This document shows positions 17,018-25,518 of a DNA stretch of 64,000 nucleotides, piece by piece. Numbering within the stretch: the stretch's first letter is position 1; each line of letters begins with the position of its first letter. Location: the NCBI RefSeq assembly GCF_003402475.1, contig NZ_BFAB01000002.1, forward strand, positions 248,001 to 312,000, given 5' to 3'. The position numbers and the translations under genes are program-made. The notes under the pieces were generated by a model that was not told where the DNA came from, made no database searches, and was given only the letters and a program-made list of their open reading frames with translations. The stretch comes from Mycobacterium sp. MFM001 (GTDB taxonomy: Bacteria > Actinomycetota > Actinomycetes > Mycobacteriales > Mycobacteriaceae).

Positions 17018-18181
17018 ATGAAGTCCAGGGCGGCAGTGCTGCGTGGTGTCGGGATCGATTGGGAGGTCACCGAAGTCGAGCTTGACCCGCCACGTGCAGG
17101 CGAGGTCTTGGTCAAAATGGCCTACGCCGGCATCTGCCACTCAGATGAGCATTTCTATACCGGTGACAGCGTGCCGCCGGCGGAGATGGAAGACATGATG
17201 CGGGCCGCCGGGGTGAAGGTGCCCGAGTGGTTCCCCATGCTCGGCGGCCACGAAGGTTCGGGCATCGTGGAAGAAGTCGGCGAGGGTGTGACGTCACTCA
17301 AACCCGGTGACCACGTGGCTATCTCGTTCTTTCCAGCCTGCGGCAGCTGTCGATGGTGCGTGACGGGATATACCTACCTGTGTGATGTTGGGGCCGACAT
17401 CTACGACAAGGCGATGACGACTGACGGAACCAGACGCCGCCACCTCGGCGATGAGGACCTGATGGCGATGATGCAGGTCGGCACGTTCTCCGAATACGTG
17501 GTTGCTTCCGAACGCTCGCTGGTCAAGGTGCACGACTGGATCCCTTTGGAAGCCGCATCCCTTGTTTCGTGCGGCGTGACAACGGGATTCGGCTCCGGGT
17601 CGGTGGCCGCGGGCACACAGGCCGGCGATACCGTGGTGGTTGTCGGCGTCGGTGGCATCGGGATGAACGCCGTGCAGGGTGCAAAAGCCGCGGGGGCCAA
17701 GCACATTGTCGCGGTCGACCCGAACGACTTCAAGCGGGAGATCGCCCCGACTTTCGGCGCCACCCATACCGCGGTCGACGCGGGCACCGCCGTCGAATTG
17801 GTCAAGGAGATCACCTGGGGCGTGATGGCGGACAGGGTGGTTCTGACGCCCGGCGTGGTCCCACCCGATCTGGTCATGGTCGCGATGATGTTGCTTCGGA
17901 AGGGCGGAACCTGCGTGTTGACCGGAATGGCAAAGGTCACCGATATGACCATTCCGCTCGTCCTGACCGACATGGTCTATTCCTGTAAAACCTTGAAGGG
18001 TGTGCTTTACGGCGAGATGAACCCACGCGAGGCCATGCCCAGGCTGCTGTCGATGTACGAGGCGGGCTCGATCAAGCTCGACGAGCTCGTTACCCAGAAG
18101 TACAAGCTCGACGACATCAACGAGGCGATGAAAGACTTGCGTGCCGGCAAGAACATCCGCGGCGTGATCGCTTTCGAGTGA
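17018..18181 (+). CDS. Zinc-dependent alcohol dehydrogenase (MDR)
   Basis: A 387-aa medium-chain dehydrogenase. Catalytic zinc ligands are Cys40 (GICHSDEH) and His78-Glu79 (GGHEGSG). The four structural-zinc cysteines are at about 108, 111, 114 and 122 (CGSCRWC and YLC). The cofactor loop is GVGGIG. It resembles mycothiol- or NDMA-dependent class alcohol dehydrogenases of actinobacteria in having a full structural zinc lobe. GAGGAG lies upstream of the ATG. Part of the SDR-ALDH-ADH-FadE operon, so it likely oxidises a primary alcohol made by a P450. Confidence 0.92.
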   Translation: MKSRAAVLRGVGIDWEVTEVELDPPRAGEVLVKMAYAGICHSDEHFYTGDSVPPAEMEDMMRAAGVKVPEWFPMLGGHEGSGIVEEVGEGVTSLKPGDHVAISFFPACGSCRWCVTGYTYLCDVGADIYDKAMTTDGTRRRHLGDEDLMAMMQVGTFSEYVVASERSLVKVHDWIPLEAASLVSCGVTTGFGSGSVAAGTQAGDTVVVVGVGGIGMNAVQGAKAAGAKHIVAVDPNDFKREIAPTFGATHTAVDAGTAVELVKEITWGVMADRVVLTPGVVPPDLVMVAMMLLRKGGTCVLTGMAKVTDMTIPLVLTDMVYSCKTLKGVLYGEMNPREAMPRLLSMYEAGSIKLDELVTQKYKLDDINEAMKDLRAGKNIRGVIAFE

Positions 18182-18194
18182 GGCGGTAAAGCCC

Positions 18195-19325
18195 ATGGAG
18201 TTCCAGCTCGACAACGACGCGGAGGCGTTCCGCCGAGAGGTGCGGGCGCACCTCGACGACGTGTTGACACCGGAGGTCGAGGAGCGCATCTACCGCAGCG
18301 GAGCTGCGCACGACGACGAGTTCGCTCGCGGCCTCGTGGCGAAGGATTTGTTCGCGCCCAACCGAAACGCGATGGAGGTCCAGCTCCTCAAAGAGGAACT
18401 CATGTACGCCGAAGCACCGGTGTATCTCTCGGAGACGACGCGGATGGTGGCCTCGGTCATCCGGCAGGCCGGCACCCAGCAGATGAAGGACCGCATAGTC
18501 CCCGCGGCCATGAAAGGCGAGATCACCATCGCGCTCGGCTTCACCGAACCCGACTGCGGATCTGACCTCGCCGCAGCGACCACGAAGGCGGTTCGCTCCG
18601 GTGAGGAATGGGTCATCAACGGTTCCAAGATGTTCACCACCAACGGCCACATCGCCGATTACGTCTTCTTGCTGGCTCGCACGAGTCCTGATAAGCCAAA
18701 GCACAAGGGACTCACGATGTTTCTGGTGCCACTTGCTGCTCCAGGGATCGAGGTGCAACCGGTCTGGACGTTGTCCGGCGAACGGACCAACATCACCTTC
18801 TACAGCGACGTGCGAATAGGCGACGATTGTCGCATCGGTGAAATCGACGAAGGGTGGGCCGTTCTCGGCATCGCGCTGCAGGACGAACACGCGTCAGGAT
18901 GGGGACCGCACATAGCGCGCCTGTTGCACCATGCTGAGCAATGGGCCCGCGCGGTCGAAGACGGCGAAGCGCCGCCGCTCGCCGACACGGACGTACGGCG
19001 CCGGTTGTCCAGAATTGCAATCGAACTGGAAGTATCCACGCTTTTGCAACGGCGTTGCGTCTGGATGGCCGACCAAGGACAGGTGCCCGTCGCCGAGGGA
19101 CCGATGTCCAAACTGTTCAGCACCGAAGCACTGGTACGCGCGGCGCAGGACATCATGGAACTCGTCGGGCCGGATGGGCTGCGGAGCTACTTCGAACCCA
19201 CCGCACCGGAGAGCGGGCGCTTCGAGCACCTGATGCGGTTTTCCCTGGGAACAACCATCTATGCCGGTACCAGCGAGGTACAGCGAACGATTATCGCCCA
19301 GCGCGGGCTAGGACTACCCCGTTAG
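18195..19325 (+). CDS. Acyl-CoA dehydrogenase (FadE type)
   Basis: A 376-aa flavoprotein that would introduce an alpha-beta double bond into an acyl-CoA. It carries FTEPDCGSDLAA and FTTNGHIADYVF, the FAD/substrate strand motifs, and ends in the form YAGTSEVQRTIIAQRGLGLP typical of the catalytic subunit class. It is the last gene of the operon starting at 14724 and overlaps the convergent TetR gene by 12 bases. It has no adjacent partner subunit, so it may be a homotetramer or pair with a FadE elsewhere such as the one at 26928. Confidence 0.92.
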   Translation: MEFQLDNDAEAFRREVRAHLDDVLTPEVEERIYRSGAAHDDEFARGLVAKDLFAPNRNAMEVQLLKEELMYAEAPVYLSETTRMVASVIRQAGTQQMKDRIVPAAMKGEITIALGFTEPDCGSDLAAATTKAVRSGEEWVINGSKMFTTNGHIADYVFLLARTSPDKPKHKGLTMFLVPLAAPGIEVQPVWTLSGERTNITFYSDVRIGDDCRIGEIDEGWAVLGIALQDEHASGWGPHIARLLHHAEQWARAVEDGEAPPLADTDVRRRLSRIAIELEVSTLLQRRCVWMADQGQVPVAEGPMSKLFSTEALVRAAQDIMELVGPDGLRSYFEPTAPESGRFEHLMRFSLGTTIYAGTSEVQRTIIAQRGLGLPR

Positions 19326-20102
19326 CTTCTTGACGCGGCGCGTACTGCTCTGACGCTGAGTCGTCTTCGCTCTGACCGCTTTCGGTTTGGTGCTCGCAGC
19401 CGGAGGGCTCACCGCCTGTTTGCACCACGCCCACATGTCGTCCTCGGAAAGGTCCGCACCCCGGCTACCGACCTGGAACACGCCAATTTGGGCCAACGAG
19501 GTCAGCGTCGAATTCAGCAGCGTGGTCAACTGCGCGGGGGTCAGGTCCTTGCGCACCAGACCCGCACGCGCGCAGGCTGTGAGGATTTTGGTGAGCAGCT
19601 TCTGGTGCGGCTCCCAGATCTTCGCGAAATCCGCCGGGCGCTCAATCTCCAGGCTCAGGTTATAGATCGTTGTAACTCGGCCGCCGACGTTGTGCGACGA
19701 CTCTGCCCGCGACAGAAAACCGCGGCAGAAGGCCTCCAACTGTCCCATCGGATCGTCGGCCGCCGCGACTTCTTGGCGGATGGCCTCAGTGAACTGACTG
19801 GTGACGTTCTCGTAAAGCGCAAGCAGGAGTTCTTCTTTGCCGGCGAAGTGCTGATAGAAAGCGCGCAAGCTCAGATTCGATCGGTCGATGAGTGTCTGAA
19901 TGGTGAAGTCTGCGCGTCCGGACTCTTGAACCAGTTCCAGTGCCGTAGCCAAGAACCGTGAGCTGCGGGCGAGAGCCCGGGCTCTCGCGTTGCTCAACCG
20001 CCGCTCGAGCGTACGTTCCTGCCACTCTTTCGACAGCTCGATCGCCGGTTCGTCAAGATCATCGACCGGTGCGAGTTCCTGTTTGCCGCTGCGTCCCTTC
20101 AT
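19314..20102 (-). CDS. TetR-family transcriptional regulator
   Basis: A 262-aa TetR protein with an N-terminal charged extension of about 45 residues before the DNA-binding domain. The helix-turn-helix is in FTIQTLIDRSNLSLRAFYQHF, followed by AGKEELLLALYE. The C-terminus is basic and Ala/Lys-rich. The palindrome GGAAACCGCTATTTCC lies 80 bases upstream of its start, and a matching site lies before the convergent operon at 14724. This protein is therefore the best candidate regulator of the GGAAA-type sites, and possibly of the related GAGAA-type sites across the cluster. Start ATG 20102; alternatives cannot be excluded. Confidence 0.87.
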   Translation of the reverse strand: MKGRSGKQELAPVDDLDEPAIELSKEWQERTLERRLSNARARALARSSRFLATALELVQESGRADFTIQTLIDRSNLSLRAFYQHFAGKEELLLALYENVTSQFTEAIRQEVAAADDPMGQLEAFCRGFLSRAESSHNVGGRVTTIYNLSLEIERPADFAKIWEPHQKLLTKILTACARAGLVRKDLTPAQLTTLLNSTLTSLAQIGVFQVGSRGADLSEDDMWAWCKQAVSPPAASTKPKAVRAKTTQRQSSTRRVKKLTG

Positions 20103-20181
20103 GGTGCCTCTCAGGATACGCGCCCCGACAGAGCTCCCATGCGCGCTGGTGAGGCGCGTGTCACGGCTGCTACTCGCAACC

Positions 20182-20197
20182 GGAAACCGCTATTTCC
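20182..20197. promoter_or_regulatory. 16-bp palindrome upstream of the TetR gene
   Basis: GGAAACCGCTATTTCC, extended to CGGAAA-N6-TTTCCG. It lies between the end of the FadD gene (20210) and the TetR start (20102), so it most likely controls the regulator itself. It shares the core AAC-N-GCTATT with GAGAACGGCTATTCTC at 3780. Confidence 0.6.
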
Positions 20198-20209
20198 GAC
20201 GAATACGCG

Positions 20210-21769
20210 TTAACCGGTGCGAGAAAGCCTCGCCGCTATCTCACGCGGGCGGCCCTGTGATCGTGCGTCCAGGGTGTTGCGGTCCACTTTGCCGTTGGCG
20301 TTGACCGGCAAAGGCTGGTCCCAGAACACCAATTCTTCGGGCAGCTTGTACTTGGGCAGGCCCGCAGCGATCAACGACTCCGCTACCGCGCTCAGCGACA
20401 GTCCGGCGCCGGATTCCATCACCACCGCCGCGGCGAGCCGCTCGCCCGTCGTCGCATCCGGCACCGAATAGGCCGCGCACTCGCGCACACCCGGAATGCG
20501 GGCGATCGCATCCTCGACTTCCACAATTGCAACTTTCAGCCCATTGCGAATGACTATGTCGCGCAAGCGCCCAACGATGCGTAGCCGCCCGTCCGTCAGC
20601 TCGCCGGCGTCGCCGGTGCAATACCAGTCCCCGTTGAAGGCACTGTCGTCGTCATGGGCATCGGTGTAGCCCAGAAAGACGTGCGGACCACGGATGCAGC
20701 ACTCTGTCGGCTGCGAGGTCGATCCGATCTTGACTTCGACGTCGGTCAGCGGCCGGCCGTCGTCGGCATGACGCAACTCCCGGGCTTCGGAGCGCCGTCC
20801 CGAAGTGCTCACCGGCGCTTCAGAAGACCCATAGGCGCGCATCACGATAATGCCGAAATCGTCCTCGATCCGTTGGACGACCCGGCGGTCGAGCATCGTT
20901 CCCCCCAGGTAGACCGCCCGCACCGGGATCTCTCGCCCGTCGGCGGCGGCGTGATCCAATAGCCGGTCCAAGAGCCGATCCGGTCCGCCGTACCAGGTCG
21001 AACCGGTGGAAACCAGCAACTCATACGTTGCCGCAGGATCCCAGCGGTCTTCCAGGATCACCGGTGCGGTCAACATGGGCGCGACAAACACGGCCTGCAC
21101 CACACCAGTGACCGAAGCCAGCGGGCTGATCAGGAACAGACGGTCGTGCGGTCCTAGGCCAGCGGCGTCGATGTAGTTGAACGACGCCTTGGCCAATGTG
21201 CTCAAGGAGTGGATGACGCCCTTGGGCCTGGACGTGGTTCCAGAGGTGAAGAGCACGAACGATGGATCGTCGGCAGGACGCTGTGGTGTGCTGCGCGGAG
21301 CGTCGACGCGGGCCAAAAGGTCGATCCAGTGGAACCCTGCGTCCAAGTGACAGCCAGCGGCCTGCGCCCAATTGGGTGCCACGCCCAAACGCGTCCCGGT
21401 CCGGCGGGCAATGTCGCCAACCTCGTTCGGGCCCGCGCTGCGCGAGACCAGGAGCACCACGGCATCGGCCCGAATCGCAGCGTGCACGCTGACCACCGAC
21501 TCGATGTCATTGCCCACCACTAACAACAGCGGAGTCTGCGCGGTCACGCCGGCTGCCCGCAAGACCTTGCTCGCCCGGTCGACTCGCCGGTCGAGTTCGG
21601 CGTACGTCAACGTGTAACGGCGGTCCACGACCGCGGTTTTCGACGGGTGCCGCCGCGCGGCGATCTGTACCACATCAAGCGGATGCGGCGACCACACCCC
21701 GGCTGCGCGATAGGTAGCACGAAGCGCATCTGCCCGCTCAAGTGCGCGCCCCAGCAGGTCCGTCGTCAC
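20210..21769 (-). CDS. Acyl-CoA ligase (FadD-like)
   Basis: A 519-aa ANL adenylating enzyme. The phosphate loop is FTSGTTSRPKGV, the acyl-adenylate region is RAYGSSEAP, the WYCTGD segment and GRLRDIVIRNG hinge follow, and the catalytic lysine lies in LPVNANGKVDRN. The GTG start overlaps the stop of the upstream ligase gene by four bases (GTGA). It is the last of five tightly coupled genes reading leftward from 26715. Two adjacent ligases in one operon suggest two acids are activated, for example the two halves of a cleaved molecule. Confidence 0.92.
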   Translation of the reverse strand: MTTDLLGRALERADALRATYRAAGVWSPHPLDVVQIAARRHPSKTAVVDRRYTLTYAELDRRVDRASKVLRAAGVTAQTPLLLVVGNDIESVVSVHAAIRADAVVLLVSRSAGPNEVGDIARRTGTRLGVAPNWAQAAGCHLDAGFHWIDLLARVDAPRSTPQRPADDPSFVLFTSGTTSRPKGVIHSLSTLAKASFNYIDAAGLGPHDRLFLISPLASVTGVVQAVFVAPMLTAPVILEDRWDPAATYELLVSTGSTWYGGPDRLLDRLLDHAAADGREIPVRAVYLGGTMLDRRVVQRIEDDFGIIVMRAYGSSEAPVSTSGRRSEARELRHADDGRPLTDVEVKIGSTSQPTECCIRGPHVFLGYTDAHDDDSAFNGDWYCTGDAGELTDGRLRIVGRLRDIVIRNGLKVAIVEVEDAIARIPGVRECAAYSVPDATTGERLAAAVVMESGAGLSLSAVAESLIAAGLPKYKLPEELVFWDQPLPVNANGKVDRNTLDARSQGRPREIAARLSRTG

Positions 21770-23328
21770 AGCGCGGATTCCCGAAATCGTGACCGAAGCT
21801 CGGCCTTGAGTACTTTGCCGGTTAGGTTGCGCGGCAACATATCCACCACTTCGAGGCGCTCCGGAAACTTGTGGCGGCTCAACCCGTGATCCTGGCAGTG
21901 CCGCACCAACGAGGCGAGTGCCAGTTCGGCGCCTGGTTCAGCGACCACGACGGCGCAGACCCGCTCTCCGGTGCGCGGGTCCGGCACGCCGATGACCGCC
22001 ACATCAGCCACCGCGGGGTGAGCGGCCAGCACACCCTCGATTTCCAGAGCCGAGATGTTCTCGGCGTTGCGGATGATGGCGTCCTTGATCCGGCCGGTGA
22101 CCACGACGTTGCCGTCCTTGTCGATGCGGCCGCGGTCGCCGGTACAGAACCAACCGTCGGTGTCGAAGGCATCGGCGTTCAGCGACTCATCCACGTATCC
22201 CAAAAAGCACTGCGGCCCTTTGAGTCTCAGCTCACCCTCATCACCGCACCGCACCTCGCGCCCGTCGTCGCCTACCACCCGCACCTGCACGCTCGGCACT
22301 GGCGGACCGACTGTGTAATCCAGAACATCCGTCGCCGCGTCCGGCACCGGTGACGTCGCAACCGGAAATTCAGTCAGCCCCCATGCGTTGGCGATTCCGG
22401 GGACTGAAAAGGTCTCGCGGACTTGCCGACCGAGTTCGGCGGTGATCGGTGCCCCGCCGGCTACACAGGCACGCAGATCGGGAAACAGTGGCTCGGCACC
22501 GTGGCGCTGCTGAGCGGCCATGAACGCCACGAAGAACGGTGTTGCCGTGCCAAGCAACGTCGGCCGGTGCGCGGCGGTCGCGAACGGAGTCGTAGCCGCG
22601 TCGAACGAGTCGAAGAGCACCAGACGCATCCCAGTCAGCAGGCTGGCGGCCAACATCGCCGCACCACCGATGTGCGATATCGGAAACGGGATCGGGTTGA
22701 TGTCACTGCTGGACGCACCGACCATGCCCACCACCCCCGCCGAGCCCGCCATCACCGATCGATCGGTGTGCCGAACCCCTTTCGGTGCTGCCGTGGTGCC
22801 GGATGAGTAGTAGACCCAGCGGGCGTCGTCACCAGAGCTCGGAGGGTCCGGCAGCGCTCGGACATTGCCCGCCGGTAACCGCAAACCCCCTGCGGCTGGC
22901 GCAGTTTCGTGGTCGACGACAATGATGGTCATCTCGCGTTTCTCAGCTAACGACCGTGCGAGCGCCACGTGATCGAACTCCCGCCACCTGCCGGGCACGA
23001 TCATCACCTCCGTGCCCAATTGTGTTGTGACGAAACCGACCTCGCTCTCCCGCCAGATCGGCAGGATCGGGTTTTGCACCGCCCCCAGTCGCGCAAGCGC
23101 AACCATCACGACCATTGTCTCGAGGGTGGTCGGCAGCTGCCACGAGACAACCGTGCCCGCGTGAACCCCGCGCTCGGCCAATGCCGCTGCGGCTGCCACC
23201 GCGGCATCACGTAGGCCTACCGTCGTCAAGCTGCGGCCGAAGTCGTCACAAAGCACGACGCGGCGTGGATGTTCCGAGGCCGCCCACTCGACGAGTCCCC
23301 AGTAGGTGTCCTTGGAAGGCCGGCTCAC
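21766..23328 (-). CDS. Acyl-CoA ligase (FadD-like)
   Basis: A 520-aa ANL enzyme starting at GTG 23328, which overlaps the stop of the FadE gene (GTGA); the longer open frame to 23424 lies inside that gene and is rejected. It begins SRPSKDTYWGLVEWAA. The phosphate loop is YYSSGTTAAPKGV, followed by AWGLTEFP, GWFCTGDRG, the hinge GRIKDAIIRNAENI and the lysine motif LPRNLTGKVLK. It resembles cyclohexanecarboxylate- and steroid-acid-type ligases more than long-chain ones, but the substrate is not readable. Confidence 0.92.
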   Translation of the reverse strand: MSRPSKDTYWGLVEWAASEHPRRVVLCDDFGRSLTTVGLRDAAVAAAAALAERGVHAGTVVSWQLPTTLETMVVMVALARLGAVQNPILPIWRESEVGFVTTQLGTEVMIVPGRWREFDHVALARSLAEKREMTIIVVDHETAPAAGGLRLPAGNVRALPDPPSSGDDARWVYYSSGTTAAPKGVRHTDRSVMAGSAGVVGMVGASSSDINPIPFPISHIGGAAMLAASLLTGMRLVLFDSFDAATTPFATAAHRPTLLGTATPFFVAFMAAQQRHGAEPLFPDLRACVAGGAPITAELGRQVRETFSVPGIANAWGLTEFPVATSPVPDAATDVLDYTVGPPVPSVQVRVVGDDGREVRCGDEGELRLKGPQCFLGYVDESLNADAFDTDGWFCTGDRGRIDKDGNVVVTGRIKDAIIRNAENISALEIEGVLAAHPAVADVAVIGVPDPRTGERVCAVVVAEPGAELALASLVRHCQDHGLSRHKFPERLEVVDMLPRNLTGKVLKAELRSRFRESAL

Positions 23329-24530
23329 TTGGTCGGCAGCATCAGTCGGCGCTTGGCGAGAATATTGCGCATGATCTCCGAGCTGCCGCCAGAGATCGTG
23401 TATGCGCGCGACCATAGCCAGCATTCGCGCAGCCGCTGCTTGGCCTGGTGCACAGGCGAATCGGGCGGCGCGTCTAGTCGCACCGAGGATGCGAGCTCGG
23501 CACCGTAGGCAGCGACGGTGTGATACGTCTCGGCGAAGCTCAGCTTCGCGATCGACGCGTCGCCCGGCTGCTCGTCCCCCCGGATCAATCGCTCGACGTA
23601 GTCGTCGATGAATGCCTTGGCCACCTCGACCTCGACCGCAAGCTCGGCCACCCGCTGGCGGATGTCGTCAACGTCGATCGCGCGCATGCCGTCGACCGGA
23701 AGGTGCCGGGCCAGCACGACGAGGTCGTCGATCAGCAGTTCCAGCAGGATCACATTGCCGCCGATGCCGAATCGCTCAAACTCCAGCCCCGCCATGATGA
23801 TCGACCAACCCTGGCCGACCTCCCCGACGACGCTGTCCGCGGACAGCTGCACGTCACTGAGAAACACCTCGTTGACCTCGATCGCATCACCGATCGTGCG
23901 GATGGGACGCACCTCCACTCCCGGAGTGGACAGCGGTACGACAAACACCGACAGCCCATGATGGCGCACCGACGACGGATCGGTGCGAACCAACGCCAAA
24001 CCCATGTCGGCCCAGTGCCCGTCAGTGATCCAGGTTTTCTGGCCGTCCAGCAGCCAGGTCCCGTCCTGCTGCCGCACCGCCTTGGTGCGCACCCCTGCGA
24101 TGTCGCTGCCGGCGTCGGGTTCGCTGAGCAGTTGACACCAGATGTGCTCACCGCTACGGATCGAGGGCAAATAGGCCTGCTTTTGCGCCTCGGTGCCGAA
24201 GTGCACCAAGACGTGCGCCGCGAGGTTGACCTGGTCCACCGGCCGGGGCGCGCGCGCCCGCAAGATCTCCTCGATGACGACACGGTCATGCATTGGATGG
24301 TGGTCGGGTCGACCTCCGTACTCGACGGGCCAGTCGGCGCCGATGAAGCCGGCATCGAACAGCGCAGCGAACCACGCGCGCAGTAGCGATTCCTGCTCGC
24401 GGTCCACCGGCGCGCGATGGCCCTCGCGGGCTTCGATCGGCGGCGCATGGGCGGCGATGAATGCCCGCACCTCGTCGCGGAGGGCATGTAGCTGGGCGTC
24501 GGTCGGCCGCATTGCCGATGTGGTCACCAT
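23325..24530 (-). CDS. Acyl-CoA dehydrogenase (FadE), SEIMRN-type subunit
   Basis: A 401-aa acyl-CoA dehydrogenase beginning MVTTSAMRPTDAQL. It carries LSEPDAGSDIAG, WITDGHWADMG and the C-terminal SGGSSEIMRNILAKR motif. The ATG at 24530 (or GTG at 24527) overlaps the stop of the preceding FadE gene. The frame is open far upstream to 25037, but that part is antisense-like filler inside the neighbouring gene. The neighbour at 24524 is a smaller FadE of the other class, so the pair probably forms an alpha2-beta2 heterotetramer as known for FadE26-FadE27 and FadE28-FadE29. Confidence 0.92.
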   Translation of the reverse strand: MVTTSAMRPTDAQLHALRDEVRAFIAAHAPPIEAREGHRAPVDREQESLLRAWFAALFDAGFIGADWPVEYGGRPDHHPMHDRVVIEEILRARAPRPVDQVNLAAHVLVHFGTEAQKQAYLPSIRSGEHIWCQLLSEPDAGSDIAGVRTKAVRQQDGTWLLDGQKTWITDGHWADMGLALVRTDPSSVRHHGLSVFVVPLSTPGVEVRPIRTIGDAIEVNEVFLSDVQLSADSVVGEVGQGWSIIMAGLEFERFGIGGNVILLELLIDDLVVLARHLPVDGMRAIDVDDIRQRVAELAVEVEVAKAFIDDYVERLIRGDEQPGDASIAKLSFAETYHTVAAYGAELASSVRLDAPPDSPVHQAKQRLRECWLWSRAYTISGGSSEIMRNILAKRRLMLPTK

Positions 24531-25513
24531 CCCGACGCCTCGGCGAGCAGGGCTCGACTTGACCGGGCAGTACCGAGTAAGACGGCATCTGTTGCGGCCC
24601 GGCGCATTTCGTGATGCAGCGGGTACTCCCAGGTGAACCCGATACCGCCCGACAACTGGATGCACTCGTCGATGGCCGCGGTCGCCTTTGCCGCGACGAA
24701 GGCATGGGCGGCAGCGGATTGCGCAATTGCCGCCCGCAAACGGGCGCCGTCGCCAAGGTCGGCCGATCCCAGTGTGCGCGCCGCCTTGGCGACGATGGCC
24801 CGCGACTTGACTTCGAAGACCAGCAGGTCGACCAACCGATGCTGCACCGCTTGGAAGCTGGCGATGGGAGCACCGAATGCCGTCCGCCCCTTGAGATATG
24901 ACGTGAGCCGGGCAAGTGCGCTCGACATTGCACCGAGCGCGTCGGCGCTGACCAAAAGCCTGCCGACGGCATTGAGTCGCTCGGCTTGGATCGCTGATCC
25001 GATTGGTACCCGCGTAGCTCCGGTCAGGTCGACGCACCAGGCCGGGCGCGCAGTATCCAGTGCGTCACAGTCAAGCCAGCGGGCAGCAGACTCACCAAGC
25101 TCAACCAAGTGCAGTCCGTCGCTGCCCGCCGTGATGACCGCGCGCACCTTGTCGCCGCCGACAATCCGAACGACGTTGCCGCCCGGGGCGAACCCGGTGA
25201 TCGTCGTGCCGGATAGCGTATCGGCCAGCCAATGACCAGAGACGGCGTCGGGCGCGTCGGCGAACGCGGCGGCCGCCATGGCGCATCCAAACCACGGCGA
25301 GCGGTCGTGGGCCCGCCCGAGTTCTTCTGCGATCAGGCAGGCTTCGACGGGGCGCCATCCCGCGCCGCCGCGTTCCTCGCTGACGAGCAGACCAAGCCAG
25401 TCCATCGCTGCAAGATCACCGACCGAGTCTTTCTCGCCGCGGCCGGCGAGGAACTCGCGCGCGGAGGTCCGCAGCAGTTCGAAGTCGAGGTCGTCCCCGT
25501 CGTCGCGGTCCAT
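24524..25513 (-). CDS. Acyl-CoA dehydrogenase (FadE), small partner subunit
   Basis: A 329-aa acyl-CoA dehydrogenase, shorter than the usual 370-400 aa and lacking much of the middle beta domain motifs. The C-terminal segment LSGGIGFTWEYPLHHEMRRA is characteristic of the partner subunit in heterotetrameric mycobacterial enzymes. The N-terminus begins MDRDDGDDLDFELLR. It starts five bases after the amidohydrolase stop and overlaps the next FadE gene. On the heterotetramer model it contributes part of the FAD and substrate site but may be inactive alone. Confidence 0.88.
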   Translation of the reverse strand: MDRDDGDDLDFELLRTSAREFLAGRGEKDSVGDLAAMDWLGLLVSEERGGAGWRPVEACLIAEELGRAHDRSPWFGCAMAAAAFADAPDAVSGHWLADTLSGTTITGFAPGGNVVRIVGGDKVRAVITAGSDGLHLVELGESAARWLDCDALDTARPAWCVDLTGATRVPIGSAIQAERLNAVGRLLVSADALGAMSSALARLTSYLKGRTAFGAPIASFQAVQHRLVDLLVFEVKSRAIVAKAARTLGSADLGDGARLRAAIAQSAAAHAFVAAKATAAIDECIQLSGGIGFTWEYPLHHEMRRAATDAVLLGTARSSRALLAEASGW

Positions 25514-25518
25514 CCGCC

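Noticed and set aside
24531..25037. Long N-terminal extension of the FadE at 23325-24530
   Set aside because: It lies in a shifted frame within the neighbouring FadE gene; the ATG at 24530 overlapping the stop is the normal arrangement.
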